The notes: a model not told the origin generated them from the letters alone. A stretch of DNA of 64,000 nucleotides from an uncultured Clostridia bacterium (GCA_945910815.1 CAMDZD010000009.1:1-64000); one strand, 5' to 3'. Counted from the first letter of the stretch, positions 26,794 to 36,803 are shown. Numbers and translations are program-made.

Positions 26794-27411
26794 TCAGATT
26801 ATGCCGATTACAGCAGATAATATAAGCATTACTCCGCCAAGCCATGAAAAGTCATATTTTAATGAAGAAATCTTTTTGCCGGTAAAAGCTCCGAGATATA
26901 CAACAAGAATATTTACAGAAAAAGTCAGAAATGCCGTTCGCAATGAATCTGCACCGAGAAATCCCGCATTTATTCCTACTGCAACTGAATCCGCTGAAAG
27001 TGCAAGGGCAAGGGCAATACTCTCTGATATTGAAAGAATCTTTGAAAAATCAGAATCAGCCGTTCTTTCATCAAGATAAAGGCGGACTCCTATTCCGAGA
27101 CGGCTCATTTTAATATATATATCGCCTTTTTCGGAAAGCTTTCTGACAACTGCCCTTACAATGCTTTTGAATATGGTAACAGTTCCGATTGCAGTCAGAA
27201 TAATACACCCGATTACAGAGCATATTTTTACAGGTATTATACATTCAAGCAGTCCCGCAAGCAGAAGTGACAAATAAAGTATTACTGATGAAATAAAGCT
27301 AAGCACAAATCCCGACCAGAATGGAATTTTTATTCCTGATGAATTATAGTTTACTGACATTAAATATGTATCAATGCAGACAGTAAGCGTTATAAGTATT
27401 TCATTCAGCAT
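26794..27411 (-). CDS. ytaF: Sporulation membrane protein YtaF/MntP-like
   Basis: 205-aa polytopic protein of the MntP/YtaF superfamily, with about six hydrophobic helices and the conserved ESIALALALSADSVAVGI segment whose Asp marks MntP-like exporters. The N-terminal half has TVCIDTYLMSVNY, a second copy of the D-x-x-x-x-S type motif. YtaF is associated with sporulation in Bacillus; transport function is inferred from the family. Confidence 0.85.
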   Translation of the reverse strand: MLNEILITLTVCIDTYLMSVNYNSSGIKIPFWSGFVLSFISSVILYLSLLLAGLLECIIPVKICSVIGCIILTAIGTVTIFKSIVRAVVRKLSEKGDIYIKMSRLGIGVRLYLDERTADSDFSKILSISESIALALALSADSVAVGINAGFLGADSLRTAFLTFSVNILVVYLGAFTGKKISSLKYDFSWLGGVMLILSAVIGII

Positions 27412-27473
27412 AAAATCCCCCGTTTCCGTATAATTTCTATATTATATGCAGAAACGGAAAACAAAGTTAAAAA

Positions 27474-27950
27474 TTATTCCTCAACAAGAAGTATAGGGTA
27501 TGAAGTATCATAGGGCTTTACTATTTCAGGGTGACTGTCAGCATAGCTGAATATTTTATCTGCAAGAACGTCTTTTAAAAATCCGACAAGCTCCGAAAGA
27601 GGCTTGTTATACATAGCCTCGCAAATGCTTGCAATGGATATTACTCTTTTATCTCCTATTTTCATTATTCTATAAGGCCATATCCGGCAGTCAAAAGGCT
27701 TTTCATCACCGAGAATACAGCCCTTTTTCGGGTCAAGAGCAGGGCAGGTAAAAAGTCCCTCATCATCGAATTTTTCAGCCTTGAATATATATCCGCCGTC
27801 TTTCTGAATAAATTCGGCATCTGCAATGCTTTCAAGCTTATTTCTGGTATCTTCATCAAAAACAGGAGTTTCCCATATGTCATAGCGGTCAAATATACAG
27901 CAGAGCTTACATTCCGCACATGTCTTTTTATCAAGAATTTTTTTCAGCAT
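27474..27950 (-). CDS. YkgJ-family cysteine-cluster protein
   Basis: 158-aa putative Zn- or Fe-chelating protein with CAECKLCC near the N-terminus, CPAL...GCIL and DCRIWPYRI. This spaced Cys pattern defines the YkgJ (CxxCxxCC) family. AGGAGG-like site (GGAGG) 10 bases upstream. Function of the family is poorly defined. Single gene. Confidence 0.85.
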   Translation of the reverse strand: MLKKILDKKTCAECKLCCIFDRYDIWETPVFDEDTRNKLESIADAEFIQKDGGYIFKAEKFDDEGLFTCPALDPKKGCILGDEKPFDCRIWPYRIMKIGDKRVISIASICEAMYNKPLSELVGFLKDVLADKIFSYADSHPEIVKPYDTSYPILLVEE

Positions 27951-28085
27951 TTATATAATACCTCCATAGTTTATTTATACTTATAGAATATCACATGTAT
28001 TTTTTTATGTCAATTGAAATTTTTCTGAAGTAAAACAGCTTTCCGGAACGTACTAATATAAGAGAGAATATATTTGAAAATTCAA

Positions 28086-28114
28086 TTGACTTTCTAAATT
28101 ATATATGATATAAT
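28086..28114 (+). promoter_or_regulatory. Promoter of the glycosyltransferase pair
   Basis: TTGACT (28086-28091), 17-base spacer, TATAAT (28109-28114). Confidence 0.8.
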
Positions 28115-28149
28115 TATAATGTTTGATAACGTATAAAAAGGAGAAATTT

Positions 28150-30582
28150 ATGGATATTTTTAAAATATTGTTTTTTATTGCTGTAATAATAACTGTTGTT
28201 TCGTCAGCAGTAATTATCAAAACTGCAAAAAAGCCTGAACCTCTGCTTCCTGATAATACACACAGCAATGATGAAAATGAAGAAGAAAACAAACCTCCCG
28301 AACCTCCAAAAAATAAAAAATTAATTTCATTTCTTCCTTTCAATGCGGGAACTGTTTCGATTTTTGCAGGCATAATTCTGAATATAATTCTGGGAATGAT
28401 TGATACAGAATTTAAAAATGCTTTCATTCTTATGGCAGTAACTCTTGTTTTTGAATATATATTTATGTGCTTTTATCATACATACGGAAAAAAACTCCTG
28501 AAATTCTGTGCAAAGACCCTTGCTGTACTTTCAGTGCTTGAAATTACAGTATTTAATTTTCCGTCATATCATATATGGTTCGGAGACTATCAGCAGAAAA
28601 CTCTTGATTTCAGTGAATGCTCCGTTGAAGTAGGCGAGGCTGATATAGATACCGAATCAGATACAGTTCATATAAAAGGCAAAAAAGAGGCTGTACTCAC
28701 TTTTCCCGAACTTAATACACGAATCGGCACTATTCATACAAAAATAGAATACGTTAAAAATACAGAGCATGTTAAAACTGTTATAGATATTGCCGATGAA
28801 ACTCATGCCGATTACAGATATGATATTGCAAAGACAGATATAATAAAAGGTCAGGAAAATTCGGAATATATTCCATGTGAATTTTCGGGAGAGGTTTCAA
28901 AATTCAGAATAAAGTTTACAGGCTACAACGAAAGTGATGAATTTATTATAAAAAGTGTAACTCTCAATGCGCCTATACCTTTTGAAATATCCTGTCTCAG
29001 AATCGGAATTATCGGAATACTTGCCGTTCTTGCATACTCAATATGCTGTCTGGAATCCTTTAAAGCTCCTTTCTGTCAGAAAAGAAAGCTTTGCAATATA
29101 ATATTCTATGGTACAACAGTTATCTGCTGTATACTTGCTTTTCTTGTAGTAAACAGGGAACTCGGCAGAAACGTCACTATTAAAGACCATCTGAAATTAA
29201 CTTACGGAAATCAGATTACTCAGGAACTTGTTGATGCTTTTGAAAACGGACAAGTTTCACTCATTGATGAACCCGATGAGGCTATTAAGGAAATTGAAAA
29301 TCCTTATGACTGGAGTCAGCGTAATGAAAACGGCGGTAGCTTTGCGTGGGACCATCTCTACTATAATGACAAATATTATTCATATTACGGCATAGCTCCG
29401 GTACTTCTTGTATATCTTCCTTATCATATGATTACAGGTTATTACTGTTCAACCAATCTTTCAATAATGGTATTCAGTATAATAGGAATGATATTCCTGA
29501 CACTTGCATATACACAGTTCCTCAGGAAGTTTTTTAATAATACTCCGGCAGGAATTGCAGTTGCAGGTCATATAATAATAATGTCGGCTTGCGGAATATG
29601 GTACAGTGTCGGAAGAAATATATTCTATGAAATTTCAATGTCCTCAGGCTTTATGTTTGTTGCTCTGGGAACTTATTTCCTTTTATCTTCAAATGTTGTA
29701 AGCTCCGGAAATCTTTCATATGTCAGAACAGCTCTTTCATCGCTGTTTCTTGCAATAGCGGTACTTTGCAGACCTACACTCGCTGTATACTGCATATGTG
29801 CATGCGTATACTTTGCATACGGATTTTTCAAAAAGGATAATATCATAATAAATAAAGACGGTGAGGCAGTTTCAAAACCTGTCAAGAAAACGGCATTCCT
29901 TATATGTGCAATTGTACCCTTTGCGGTTCTCGGAGGATTTCAGATGTGGTATAACTACATAAGATTCGGCTCTCCGATAGATTTCGGAATACAGTATTCA
30001 CTCACTATAAACGATTTCACACATTCACAGTATCACACAATATTCGTTATAATAGGACTGTTTAACTATCTTTTCGCACCGCCTGCATTTTCTCCGGAAT
30101 ATCCGTTTATAACGACTCCTTTCTCAAAATTCGAGGCAAACGGATATTATTTCTCCGATTTCGGCAACACTTCCGGAATACTTTTCCTTGCATTTCCTGT
30201 CATAGCGTACATATTCAGCAGAAAGGCTCTTAAAAAGCTTCCGGACAGAAAATCAAGAATTAAAAGCCTTCTTCTTGTAGGACTTCCATGTGTTCTTATG
30301 CCGTTCATAATAATCTGTTCAATATGGGAAAGCGGTTATGCCGTAAGATATACAGCAGACTTTTCATGGCAGATTATTCTAGGTGCTTATGCTATAATTT
30401 TCTATCTGTATTCAAAAACAGAAAATGAAACTAAAAAAGATTTTGTACGCAGATTTATGGCTGTATCAATGATATGTGCTGTTGTAATCAACGGTATTCA
30501 GATATTCAATTTCACATTCCCCGAAGGCGATTACCCCGCACTCTGCTATGAACTCGAAAAAATGATTGCTTTCTGGAAATAA
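28150..30582 (+). CDS. Large polytopic membrane protein, GT-C glycosyltransferase-like
   Basis: 810 aa from the ATG at 28150 (AAGGAG upstream). An N-terminal helix, a Pro/Glu-rich spacer (EENKPPEPPKNKK), further helices, a periplasmic beta-rich insert (about 150-270), then about eight helices. A hydrophilic extracytoplasmic segment, DHLYYNDKYYSYYG, follows a helix and resembles loop regions of lipid-linked-sugar-using GT-C enzymes. No classical family signature that I can be sure of. It is 15 bases upstream of a GtrB/DPM1-like enzyme, the usual source of polyprenyl-phosphate sugar, so the pair may glycosylate a surface polymer or protein. Confidence 0.6.
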   Translation: MDIFKILFFIAVIITVVSSAVIIKTAKKPEPLLPDNTHSNDENEEENKPPEPPKNKKLISFLPFNAGTVSIFAGIILNIILGMIDTEFKNAFILMAVTLVFEYIFMCFYHTYGKKLLKFCAKTLAVLSVLEITVFNFPSYHIWFGDYQQKTLDFSECSVEVGEADIDTESDTVHIKGKKEAVLTFPELNTRIGTIHTKIEYVKNTEHVKTVIDIADETHADYRYDIAKTDIIKGQENSEYIPCEFSGEVSKFRIKFTGYNESDEFIIKSVTLNAPIPFEISCLRIGIIGILAVLAYSICCLESFKAPFCQKRKLCNIIFYGTTVICCILAFLVVNRELGRNVTIKDHLKLTYGNQITQELVDAFENGQVSLIDEPDEAIKEIENPYDWSQRNENGGSFAWDHLYYNDKYYSYYGIAPVLLVYLPYHMITGYYCSTNLSIMVFSIIGMIFLTLAYTQFLRKFFNNTPAGIAVAGHIIIMSACGIWYSVGRNIFYEISMSSGFMFVALGTYFLLSSNVVSSGNLSYVRTALSSLFLAIAVLCRPTLAVYCICACVYFAYGFFKKDNIIINKDGEAVSKPVKKTAFLICAIVPFAVLGGFQMWYNYIRFGSPIDFGIQYSLTINDFTHSQYHTIFVIIGLFNYLFAPPAFSPEYPFITTPFSKFEANGYYFSDFGNTSGILFLAFPVIAYIFSRKALKKLPDRKSRIKSLLLVGLPCVLMPFIIICSIWESGYAVRYTADFSWQIILGAYAIIFYLYSKTENETKKDFVRRFMAVSMICAVVINGIQIFNFTFPEGDYPALCYELEKMIAFWK

Positions 30583-30597
30583 CGGAGGTTTAAAAAA

Positions 30598-31554
30598 ATG
30601 GATACACTTTATTTAGTTATACCCTGCTACAATGAAGAAGAAGTTCTTCCCGAAACTTCTTCACAGCTGAAAAAGAAAATTGTAAGCCTTATGGCAAAGG
30701 GTAAAATTTCCGCACAGAGCCGTATAGTATTTGTCAATGACGGCTCTAAGGACAAGACATGGGAAATTATTTCAAGGCTCCACGAAGAAGATAAAATCTT
30801 TCAGGGAATAAAGCTTTCAAGAAATAAAGGTCATCAGAATGCACTTCTCTGCGGTCTTATGACAGTTAAAGACCACTGCGACATGACTATTTCCCTTGAC
30901 GCCGATTTACAGGACGATATAAACGCTATCGATGAAATGGTTGACAAGTACTATGAGGGCTGTGATGTTGTATACGGTGTAAGAAGTGCAAGAGATACTG
31001 ATACATTCTTTAAAAAATTCACTGCCGAGGGATTTTATAAAGTCATGAAAATGATGGGTGCTGATGTCGTTTTCAATCATGCGGATTACCGTCTTATGAG
31101 CAGGAGAGCTTTGGACGGACTTCAGAGCTTTAAGGAAGTAAATCTCTTTCTCAGAGGAGTAGTTCCTATGATTGGCTACAAAAGCGATTCCGTATACTAT
31201 GAACGCAAAGAACGTTTTGCAGGTGAATCAAAATATCCTCTGAAAAAAATGCTTGCATTCGCTTGGGAGGGTATAACATCACTTTCCACGAAACCCATAA
31301 AAATGATTTCTATGCTTGGCGGACTCATATTCATCATAAGCATTATAATGCTGATTTATTCCGTAGTACGTCATTTTATGGGTGCAACGGAAATCGGCTG
31401 GACTTCTACAATAGTATCAATATGGGCAATAGGAGGTCTCCAGCTCCTTGCAATAGGAATTATCGGTGAATATATCGGAAAAGTTTATCTCGAAACTAAG
31501 GAACGTCCGAAATTTATCGTTGAAAAATACCTTTCAGATGATGAAAACAACTAA
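30598..31554 (+). CDS. Family 2 glycosyltransferase, GtrB/DPM1-like polyprenyl-phosphate sugar synthase
   Basis: 318 aa. GT-A fold with VIPCYNEEEVLPE, FVNDGSKDKTW, and the DxD-type motif SLDADLQDD, followed by two C-terminal membrane helices (about 230-290), the GtrB/Bactoprenol glucosyltransferase layout. Expected to transfer a sugar from a nucleotide donor to undecaprenyl phosphate at the inner face of the membrane. Coupled to the GT-C-like gene. Confidence 0.88.
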   Translation: MDTLYLVIPCYNEEEVLPETSSQLKKKIVSLMAKGKISAQSRIVFVNDGSKDKTWEIISRLHEEDKIFQGIKLSRNKGHQNALLCGLMTVKDHCDMTISLDADLQDDINAIDEMVDKYYEGCDVVYGVRSARDTDTFFKKFTAEGFYKVMKMMGADVVFNHADYRLMSRRALDGLQSFKEVNLFLRGVVPMIGYKSDSVYYERKERFAGESKYPLKKMLAFAWEGITSLSTKPIKMISMLGGLIFIISIIMLIYSVVRHFMGATEIGWTSTIVSIWAIGGLQLLAIGIIGEYIGKVYLETKERPKFIVEKYLSDDENN

Positions 31555-31585
31555 GGGAACGGCTTAAAACCGTTCCCCCTTTTTT
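31555..31585 (+). terminator. Terminator after the glycosyltransferase
   Basis: GGGAACGG/CCGTTCCC perfect 8-bp stem right after the stop, followed by CCTTTTTT. Also separates it from the convergent pilus locus. Confidence 0.85.
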
Positions 31586-31589
31586 ATGC

Positions 31590-31988
31590 TTATTTTACGT
31601 TTACAGTTACGGAAATATTTTCGTCCGAATCCATCATGACAATTGTTACCGTACAAGTACCCTCAGAAACGGCTGTTATAGTTCCGTAATCGTCAACAGT
31701 TGCTATGCTGTTGTCGGAGCTTATCCATATTGGCTTTGAATCCGTTTCAACATCGGTCAGCTCTGCCTTGCAGGTTTCACCTGCTTTCAGTTCTATTTCA
31801 TATGAGCTTTCCTGAACAAAACTGCTCATACTGCTACTGCTATCGGAAGATACCTGACTGCTTTCGGAACTGCTTTCATCATTGCGTCCGGAGAGAACAA
31901 TAAGACATATTGCTATTGCTATTATCATAAAAAGAACTGCAAGGCATATTTTAAGTATAATATTTCTGTTTTTGCTTTTTTCACTCAT
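31590..31988 (-). CDS. Membrane-anchored Big_2 (Ig-like) protein at the end of the pilus locus
   Basis: 132 aa: short cytoplasmic basic start, one TM (about 10-30), a Ser-rich linker, then a bacterial Ig-like group 2 domain (WISSDNSIATVDDYG, VSEGTCTVTI). No sorting signal, so the protein is held by its N-terminal TM. It is 9 bases after the second sortase and probably co-transcribed. It may act as a surface stalk; function unknown. Confidence 0.75.
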   Translation of the reverse strand: MSEKSKNRNIILKICLAVLFMIIAIAICLIVLSGRNDESSSESSQVSSDSSSSMSSFVQESSYEIELKAGETCKAELTDVETDSKPIWISSDNSIATVDDYGTITAVSEGTCTVTIVMMDSDENISVTVNVK

Positions 31989-31997
31989 ATTAATTCC

Positions 31998-32651
31998 TCA
32001 CTTTATTTCAATTGCTCTGACTGTAACACGGCTCTGACCGCTCAGAGTACATGTAAAAAGTGTCAAGTCCCAGCTGTCATCAGAACCAAATTCCATTGAC
32101 TCAATATTATATCCGTCAATTATTTCCGATTGTACTACTTCATAATTATGAGAAATTCCGTCCGCATCGGTAATAACTATAATATCACCACTGTTAAGCT
32201 CCTGAATCCTGCCGAAATGCGAACGGTAATTATGTGATGCTATTATCAAATTTCCTTCGGCAATACTTCCTTTATAACGACAGGGAGATAATTTAAGATT
32301 TGGATAGCTCCATTCGCTTATAATGGGAAGTTCAACATCAAGTGACGGAATCAGAATTGTTCCTATATAGTAATTATCGTCTATCCGGATAGTTTTTTCT
32401 TCGGGAACTGTTGTGGATTCTTCATATTTCTGATATTCCTGAAAAATATCATTATATGTTGCAGATTCAATAAATTCAGTTGTCTGAACAGCTGTTGTAT
32501 CAGGGATAACCTCTTTAAGTTCGATGAGAATTTCTCTTGCATTCTCACTGCTTTCCCTGTCCTGTCTGAAATTTAAAAAAACAAGAAACAATGATGCCAG
32601 AAGCATCATTGTCCCCGTTATTATAAAGCATAAGCCTTTTTTATTCTTCAT
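31998..32651 (-). CDS. Second sortase of the pilus locus
   Basis: 217-aa cysteine transpeptidase anchored by an N-terminal TM (about 7-27). Catalytic His in IASHNYRSHFG, Cys in LTLFTC and Arg in SRVTVR. It lacks the C-terminal TM of class C enzymes; the class is uncertain (D- or B-like). Overlaps the minor pilin gene by 11 bases. A probable housekeeping-type wall-anchoring role, attaching the finished fibre or the wall-linked proteins, is inferred. Confidence 0.88.
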   Translation of the reverse strand: MKNKKGLCFIITGTMMLLASLFLVFLNFRQDRESSENAREILIELKEVIPDTTAVQTTEFIESATYNDIFQEYQKYEESTTVPEEKTIRIDDNYYIGTILIPSLDVELPIISEWSYPNLKLSPCRYKGSIAEGNLIIASHNYRSHFGRIQELNSGDIIVITDADGISHNYEVVQSEIIDGYNIESMEFGSDDSWDLTLFTCTLSGQSRVTVRAIEIK

Positions 32652-33732
32652 GCTGATTTTCTTTCCTTGAACGTATCCTCAGACCCATTGCTATAAATAC
32701 AATTCCTCCTCCTGCAAGCAGAGGAACAGGCCACCAGAGCTGTCCTGTCTGCGGGAGCTTTTCGGCAGGTGCCGTTGTTATACTGGTTTTCGGGGAATCT
32801 GAATTTTCCGGCTTAACGGAAGTTGTTGTATAAGTTCCCGATGATAAAACTCCCGATGATAATACTGTTGTTTCCGTCATTGTGGAAGTTGTTTCCGTTA
32901 CAGGTTCGGTTGTTTCGGGAGGTTCAGCAGAAACATCATATTTTTTATGAGTATTTACAATAACATACTGTGTTTCATTGGAACGGTATATAACTGTATA
33001 ATCTTCCGGAATATTAATTTCCTTGACTCTCCAGTCAGTATGTGCCGTGGCAGTCCATGTATAGCTCCAGTCATTTTCTTCGCTGAGAGTTATCGTACTG
33101 TCATATTCACCGTCCTTATACATCTCAACAGTAATTTTAACGCTTGTATCGAATGGTTCATCTTCTGCATTACGCCATATTTTTCTTACTGTATAGTCTG
33201 CATCTTTTTCATCAAGAACTCCGAATTTGAAGAATTTCGGATATACAGTGTAATTCTGGTTTGAACCGTTTTCCTCTCCGATTTCAACTATAAACGGAAT
33301 CGGTATATAAGTTGTAACTCCGACTTTCAGCCTTTTACCGCATACAAGATATAAACCCTGTTCCAGTCCTGTAAAATCTATAATGCCGTTATCGTCAGTA
33401 ATTTCTGACTGCAAAGGCTTGATTTTATCAATAATTGCATAAGTTTCGAGAGTAGAGGCAATATCACTTAAAGCATCGGCAGAAATATCCTTAAAGGATA
33501 CTTTATAATCGGAAAATTCACCGTCAGTTGCAAAAGAATTTCCGTTTCTTTTTCCGGCATAGAAAATATTCCACTGCATACCCGATAACTCAACATCATC
33601 AAACTTACAAACAAGCTTTAACGAGCCGTCCGCATAATCCTGAGCATAAACCGGAATAAAAGTTCCGGCTAAAATCCACAAAAGCAATCCGAAAGCAATC
33701 ATCAGTGAACTGATTTTTCTGTAAATACGCAC
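32641..33732 (-). CDS. LPXTG minor (basal) pilin with Cna_B-type domain
   Basis: 363 aa. Signal peptide, an N-terminal beta domain, then a Cna_B/DUF7601-like domain (YTVRKIWRNAEDEP, EINIPEDYTVIY), a Thr/Pro/Glu-rich stalk, sorting signal LPQTG, a hydrophobic helix and a positive tail. A TVYPK sequence resembling the VYPK pilin motif lies between the two domains. GTG start (33732); its ribosome site overlaps the srtC stop. Likely the wall-proximal or minor pilin. Confidence 0.85.
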   Translation of the reverse strand: MRIYRKISSLMIAFGLLLWILAGTFIPVYAQDYADGSLKLVCKFDDVELSGMQWNIFYAGKRNGNSFATDGEFSDYKVSFKDISADALSDIASTLETYAIIDKIKPLQSEITDDNGIIDFTGLEQGLYLVCGKRLKVGVTTYIPIPFIVEIGEENGSNQNYTVYPKFFKFGVLDEKDADYTVRKIWRNAEDEPFDTSVKITVEMYKDGEYDSTITLSEENDWSYTWTATAHTDWRVKEINIPEDYTVIYRSNETQYVIVNTHKKYDVSAEPPETTEPVTETTSTMTETTVLSSGVLSSGTYTTTSVKPENSDSPKTSITTAPAEKLPQTGQLWWPVPLLAGGGIVFIAMGLRIRSRKENQHEE

Positions 33733-33734
33733 AG

Positions 33735-34622
33735 TTAATCACCGTCCTTATCATTTGGAAGTATATATATAAGGTTTTTGTATGGCAGAGCAGTTTTAGT
33801 CTTGTGTTTACTTGAAAAAGCCCAGAAAATAATTAAAAGAATCAGAAGAAAGAATCCGATTACCGGAATAACAAGCATTGGGTCAACCTGAACCGCATCA
33901 GCAGTAATCTTTACTGTTTTAGCATATACAGTATCAACACGGTGAGAGCGTATAAGCAGACGGTGCGTATTTACTCCGTAAGGCGTGCATGTCATAAGCG
34001 TAACATAATCACCGCCGGGAATAATAGCAAGTTTGTCCATTTCCTCCGGCTTGACAATCAGAATTTCTTCAACTTCATAAGTAAAAATCTGGTCAAGAAT
34101 CGTGATTGTAAAAGTATCTCCCTTGACAAGCTGGTCAAGGTCAGTAAAAAGACGTGCAGAGGGCAGTCCTCTGTGAGCCGATATTACAGCATGAGTATTT
34201 TCTCCGCCTACCGGCAATGATGAACCTTTAAGATGTCCCGCTGCAATATTCAATACTTCGGCAGATGTTCCGTGATAAATCGGGAGTTCAACTTTTATTA
34301 CAGGAATTGTTATATATCCCATAATTCCCGTTCCCGATATATCAAGTATACTGTCATAACCGCTTATTTCATCGGGATTTGAAAAGGGTGCATATGTTTC
34401 TGCAAGCTTTTTATTGTATTCATTGGCTTTCGCCCATATATCATCATAGCGGTCAGGGTCAATATTCTGTATTGTCTGGTCATAGTTTGCAATTGCCCGG
34501 CTCTGAACCTTTGAGTTCCACCAGTCGCTGACCGTCGGATAAAGCATCACGGAGAGTCCCACAATCAGAATTATTACTAAAACAACTGTGGAAATTATGC
34601 CTGTTTTCTTTTTGCCGTTCAT
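33735..34622 (-). CDS. srtC: Class C (pilin-polymerising) sortase
   Basis: 295 aa with an N-terminal TM (about 8-28) and a C-terminal TM (about 250-270), the class C layout. Catalytic His in SAHRGLP, Cys and Arg in TLMTCTPYGVNTHRLLI. The usual DP(W/F) lid motif is not obvious; YAPFSNPDE lies near the expected place. Encoded directly after the major pilin, so it should polymerise it through Lys isopeptide bonds. Confidence 0.92.
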   Translation of the reverse strand: MNGKKKTGIISTVVLVIILIVGLSVMLYPTVSDWWNSKVQSRAIANYDQTIQNIDPDRYDDIWAKANEYNKKLAETYAPFSNPDEISGYDSILDISGTGIMGYITIPVIKVELPIYHGTSAEVLNIAAGHLKGSSLPVGGENTHAVISAHRGLPSARLFTDLDQLVKGDTFTITILDQIFTYEVEEILIVKPEEMDKLAIIPGGDYVTLMTCTPYGVNTHRLLIRSHRVDTVYAKTVKITADAVQVDPMLVIPVIGFFLLILLIIFWAFSSKHKTKTALPYKNLIYILPNDKDGD

Positions 34623-34789
34623 GAAACCCTCCCTGATGTTTAGCAGGAAAATTATCTTAATGTCGAAACTCCGATTTTTTAAAACTGCATTTTAACCGCT
34701 GTATTTCGTCATAATTACAGTTTTAATTCAAAAAATATTCGTCAAAACAATATTGAAATGCCGTTATTCCGGTTATGCACAAAATATCC

Positions 34790-34830
34790 GGAGTTTCGTT
34801 GGGGCGAAACAATGTCCGCCCCTTTGTTTT
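34790..34830 (-). terminator. GC-rich stem-loop after the major pilin gene
   Basis: GGGGCG/CGCCCC arms just downstream of the pilin stop (34844) on the minus strand, without a T-run. It could be a partial terminator giving lower expression of the sortase and minor pilin than of the shaft pilin. Confidence 0.4.
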
Positions 34831-34843
34831 TATTCAGTTGTGA

Positions 34844-36691
34844 TTAGTCTTCTTTTTTACCCATTCTCTTCTTTGTGATGAGGAATACGCCTGCTACTGC
34901 TACCATTGCTCCGCCACCTACATAGAAAAGGGTTGTACCTATACCACCGGTTGACGGGAGTGTTGAGCCTTTCTTGTTTTCGATTGTTCCTCGTGCAATA
35001 CCCTCACCAACGGTTCCTGTTTTTTCTCCACTATTTCCAACTGTATATTTAAATGATGTCAATGCTGATGATGCTTCACCGTTCCATTCCTGGTTATTTA
35101 CTGTTCCACCAGAAATTACAACTGTAGTATCTTCAATAGGATTATAGCCATCAAGTGGCTTTGTTTCAACAAGCGTGTATGTACCGTCATCAAGACCGAT
35201 TACCTTAAATTGACCCTTTGAATCTGATACAAGCTTTGAACCGTCAGTTGATTCAGTAGCCCAGCCTGTAACTTTTCCATCTGCATCAACAGTTACAAAT
35301 TCACCATTTGCATTTTTAAGCTTGAACTCAACATTTCCCAGTGGATTTTTAGTAACACCATCAACCTTTGTGAAATCAGCTTCGTATGTAAATACAATTA
35401 CCTTATCCTCTGGAGTTTTACCTGTATTTTCACCCGGCTTATCTGGAGTATCAGGAGTATCTTCTTTACTATCAGTTAAATCAGGTTTATATGAAACGTT
35501 TGGATTGTTTGAATATGTAAGGTCAACCTTATTTTCCTGACCAGGAAGACCTATTTCAGCTGTATTATTCAATTTTGCTCTGTATTCAACAGTAACAACT
35601 GTGCTTGCAGTAACACCGCTATAAGCCTTAATATCTTCAAACGATATGCTTATTACCTGTCCATTAACACTAACACGGCAGTTTTTACCTGTATCATCAG
35701 ATGTTGTCCAACCTGTGTCACCCTTAGTTGCTGTTATTTCCGCGTTTCCAACTTTTATTGTTAAAGATGTTGGCATATCAAATTGTGTGCCAAGAGTATC
35801 AGTAAAGTTATAGTAATAGTGTTCATAGTTAGCAATATCCTGTGGCATTGTACCATAAAGCTTAAACGGAACAGAATCGCCTATGCAGTAGTCTGCAACA
35901 TCATTCCAAGTACCATTTGTTGTATCGGTTTCTTTAAATGAACCTATAGTTGCCTCGCCTGTTACTGTCTTTGTATTTTCCTTAACCTTTTTCATAACCT
36001 CAGGCAAACCAACCTTAGCTGTGCCGGTACCTACTTGAAGCAGTGAAGCGTCTTTACCTATTACTGTAAGCATACCAAGAGACATAGAATCATAATTAGT
36101 TATATAACTCGGATTGCCATTTTCGTCTGTTCCGCTTATTGCTGTGGCATCGCATGTTACTACATAGTAACCATTATCTATGTTGTTCGTGTCATTGCCA
36201 AATAATACACTGCCTTCCGAAAAAGTTCCGCTTGTTCCTGTTCCATTTTTATTTAAAACAGCTAATTTTGCAAAAGCCTGAGCCATAGGACTATCATTGC
36301 TCCAAGTTCCTATAATATCAGATACAGCCTGTGCAGAAGCAGCATTATTTTCAGCTGTAACACTGGCAAAAGCACTTGAAAAAGTTGCATCTGTCTTTAA
36401 GTCGTCTATAAATGCTAAAACATCAATGCCATTGCCCCAACCTGTAACAGTTAATTTTGCGGGGGTTTCTACTGTATTAGTACCTGAGAGAGTGGTTGCT
36501 GGTATATAATCACCTGTAAATATCTGATATGCTTTTATATTTCTTATCGACTCGGCTGATATACCACTGGGGACAGTTAAAGTAGCTGAAGTTTGTGCCG
36601 AAGCGGTAAGAGACATAGTCATCGGAGCAGCCATGCAAGCCGTCATAAGAACCGCAGTAGCGATGCTTGCGAATTTTTTCATTTTATTCAT
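34844..36691 (-). CDS. Major pilin, LPXTG isopeptide-forming
   Basis: 615 aa. Signal peptide ending near ASA, a fimbrial isopeptide D2-type domain (about 250-400, DYCIGDSVPFKLYGTMP, VTVEYRAKLN), a Pro/Asp/Lys linker, and a C-terminal Cna_B/SpaA domain with LGNVEFKLKNANGEF and the E-box YTLVETKPLDGYN. The sorting signal is LPSTGG, then a hydrophobic helix and RMGKKED. The polymerising Lys is likely in the GLPEVMKKVKEN stretch; no classical VYPKN motif was seen. It has its own consensus promoter and AAGGAG. Confidence 0.92.
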   Translation of the reverse strand: MNKMKKFASIATAVLMTACMAAPMTMSLTASAQTSATLTVPSGISAESIRNIKAYQIFTGDYIPATTLSGTNTVETPAKLTVTGWGNGIDVLAFIDDLKTDATFSSAFASVTAENNAASAQAVSDIIGTWSNDSPMAQAFAKLAVLNKNGTGTSGTFSEGSVLFGNDTNNIDNGYYVVTCDATAISGTDENGNPSYITNYDSMSLGMLTVIGKDASLLQVGTGTAKVGLPEVMKKVKENTKTVTGEATIGSFKETDTTNGTWNDVADYCIGDSVPFKLYGTMPQDIANYEHYYYNFTDTLGTQFDMPTSLTIKVGNAEITATKGDTGWTTSDDTGKNCRVSVNGQVISISFEDIKAYSGVTASTVVTVEYRAKLNNTAEIGLPGQENKVDLTYSNNPNVSYKPDLTDSKEDTPDTPDKPGENTGKTPEDKVIVFTYEADFTKVDGVTKNPLGNVEFKLKNANGEFVTVDADGKVTGWATESTDGSKLVSDSKGQFKVIGLDDGTYTLVETKPLDGYNPIEDTTVVISGGTVNNQEWNGEASSALTSFKYTVGNSGEKTGTVGEGIARGTIENKKGSTLPSTGGIGTTLFYVGGGAMVAVAGVFLITKKRMGKKED

Positions 36692-36774
36692 AATAAATTC
36701 TCCTTTTCCCTCACATAACAGTGAGACTAAATTTTTTTGTGCCTGTAAAATAGTTCAACAAATTCCTTGCAATT

Positions 36775-36803
36775 ATTGTATCACATATTTTTTAGCTTGT
36801 CAA
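36775..36803 (-). promoter_or_regulatory. Promoter of the major pilin gene
   Basis: TTGACA (36798-36803), 17-base spacer, TACAAT (36775-36780) on the minus strand. This allows expression separate from the 2411-aa gene upstream. The leader has a small CTCAC/GTGAG hairpin. Confidence 0.8.
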
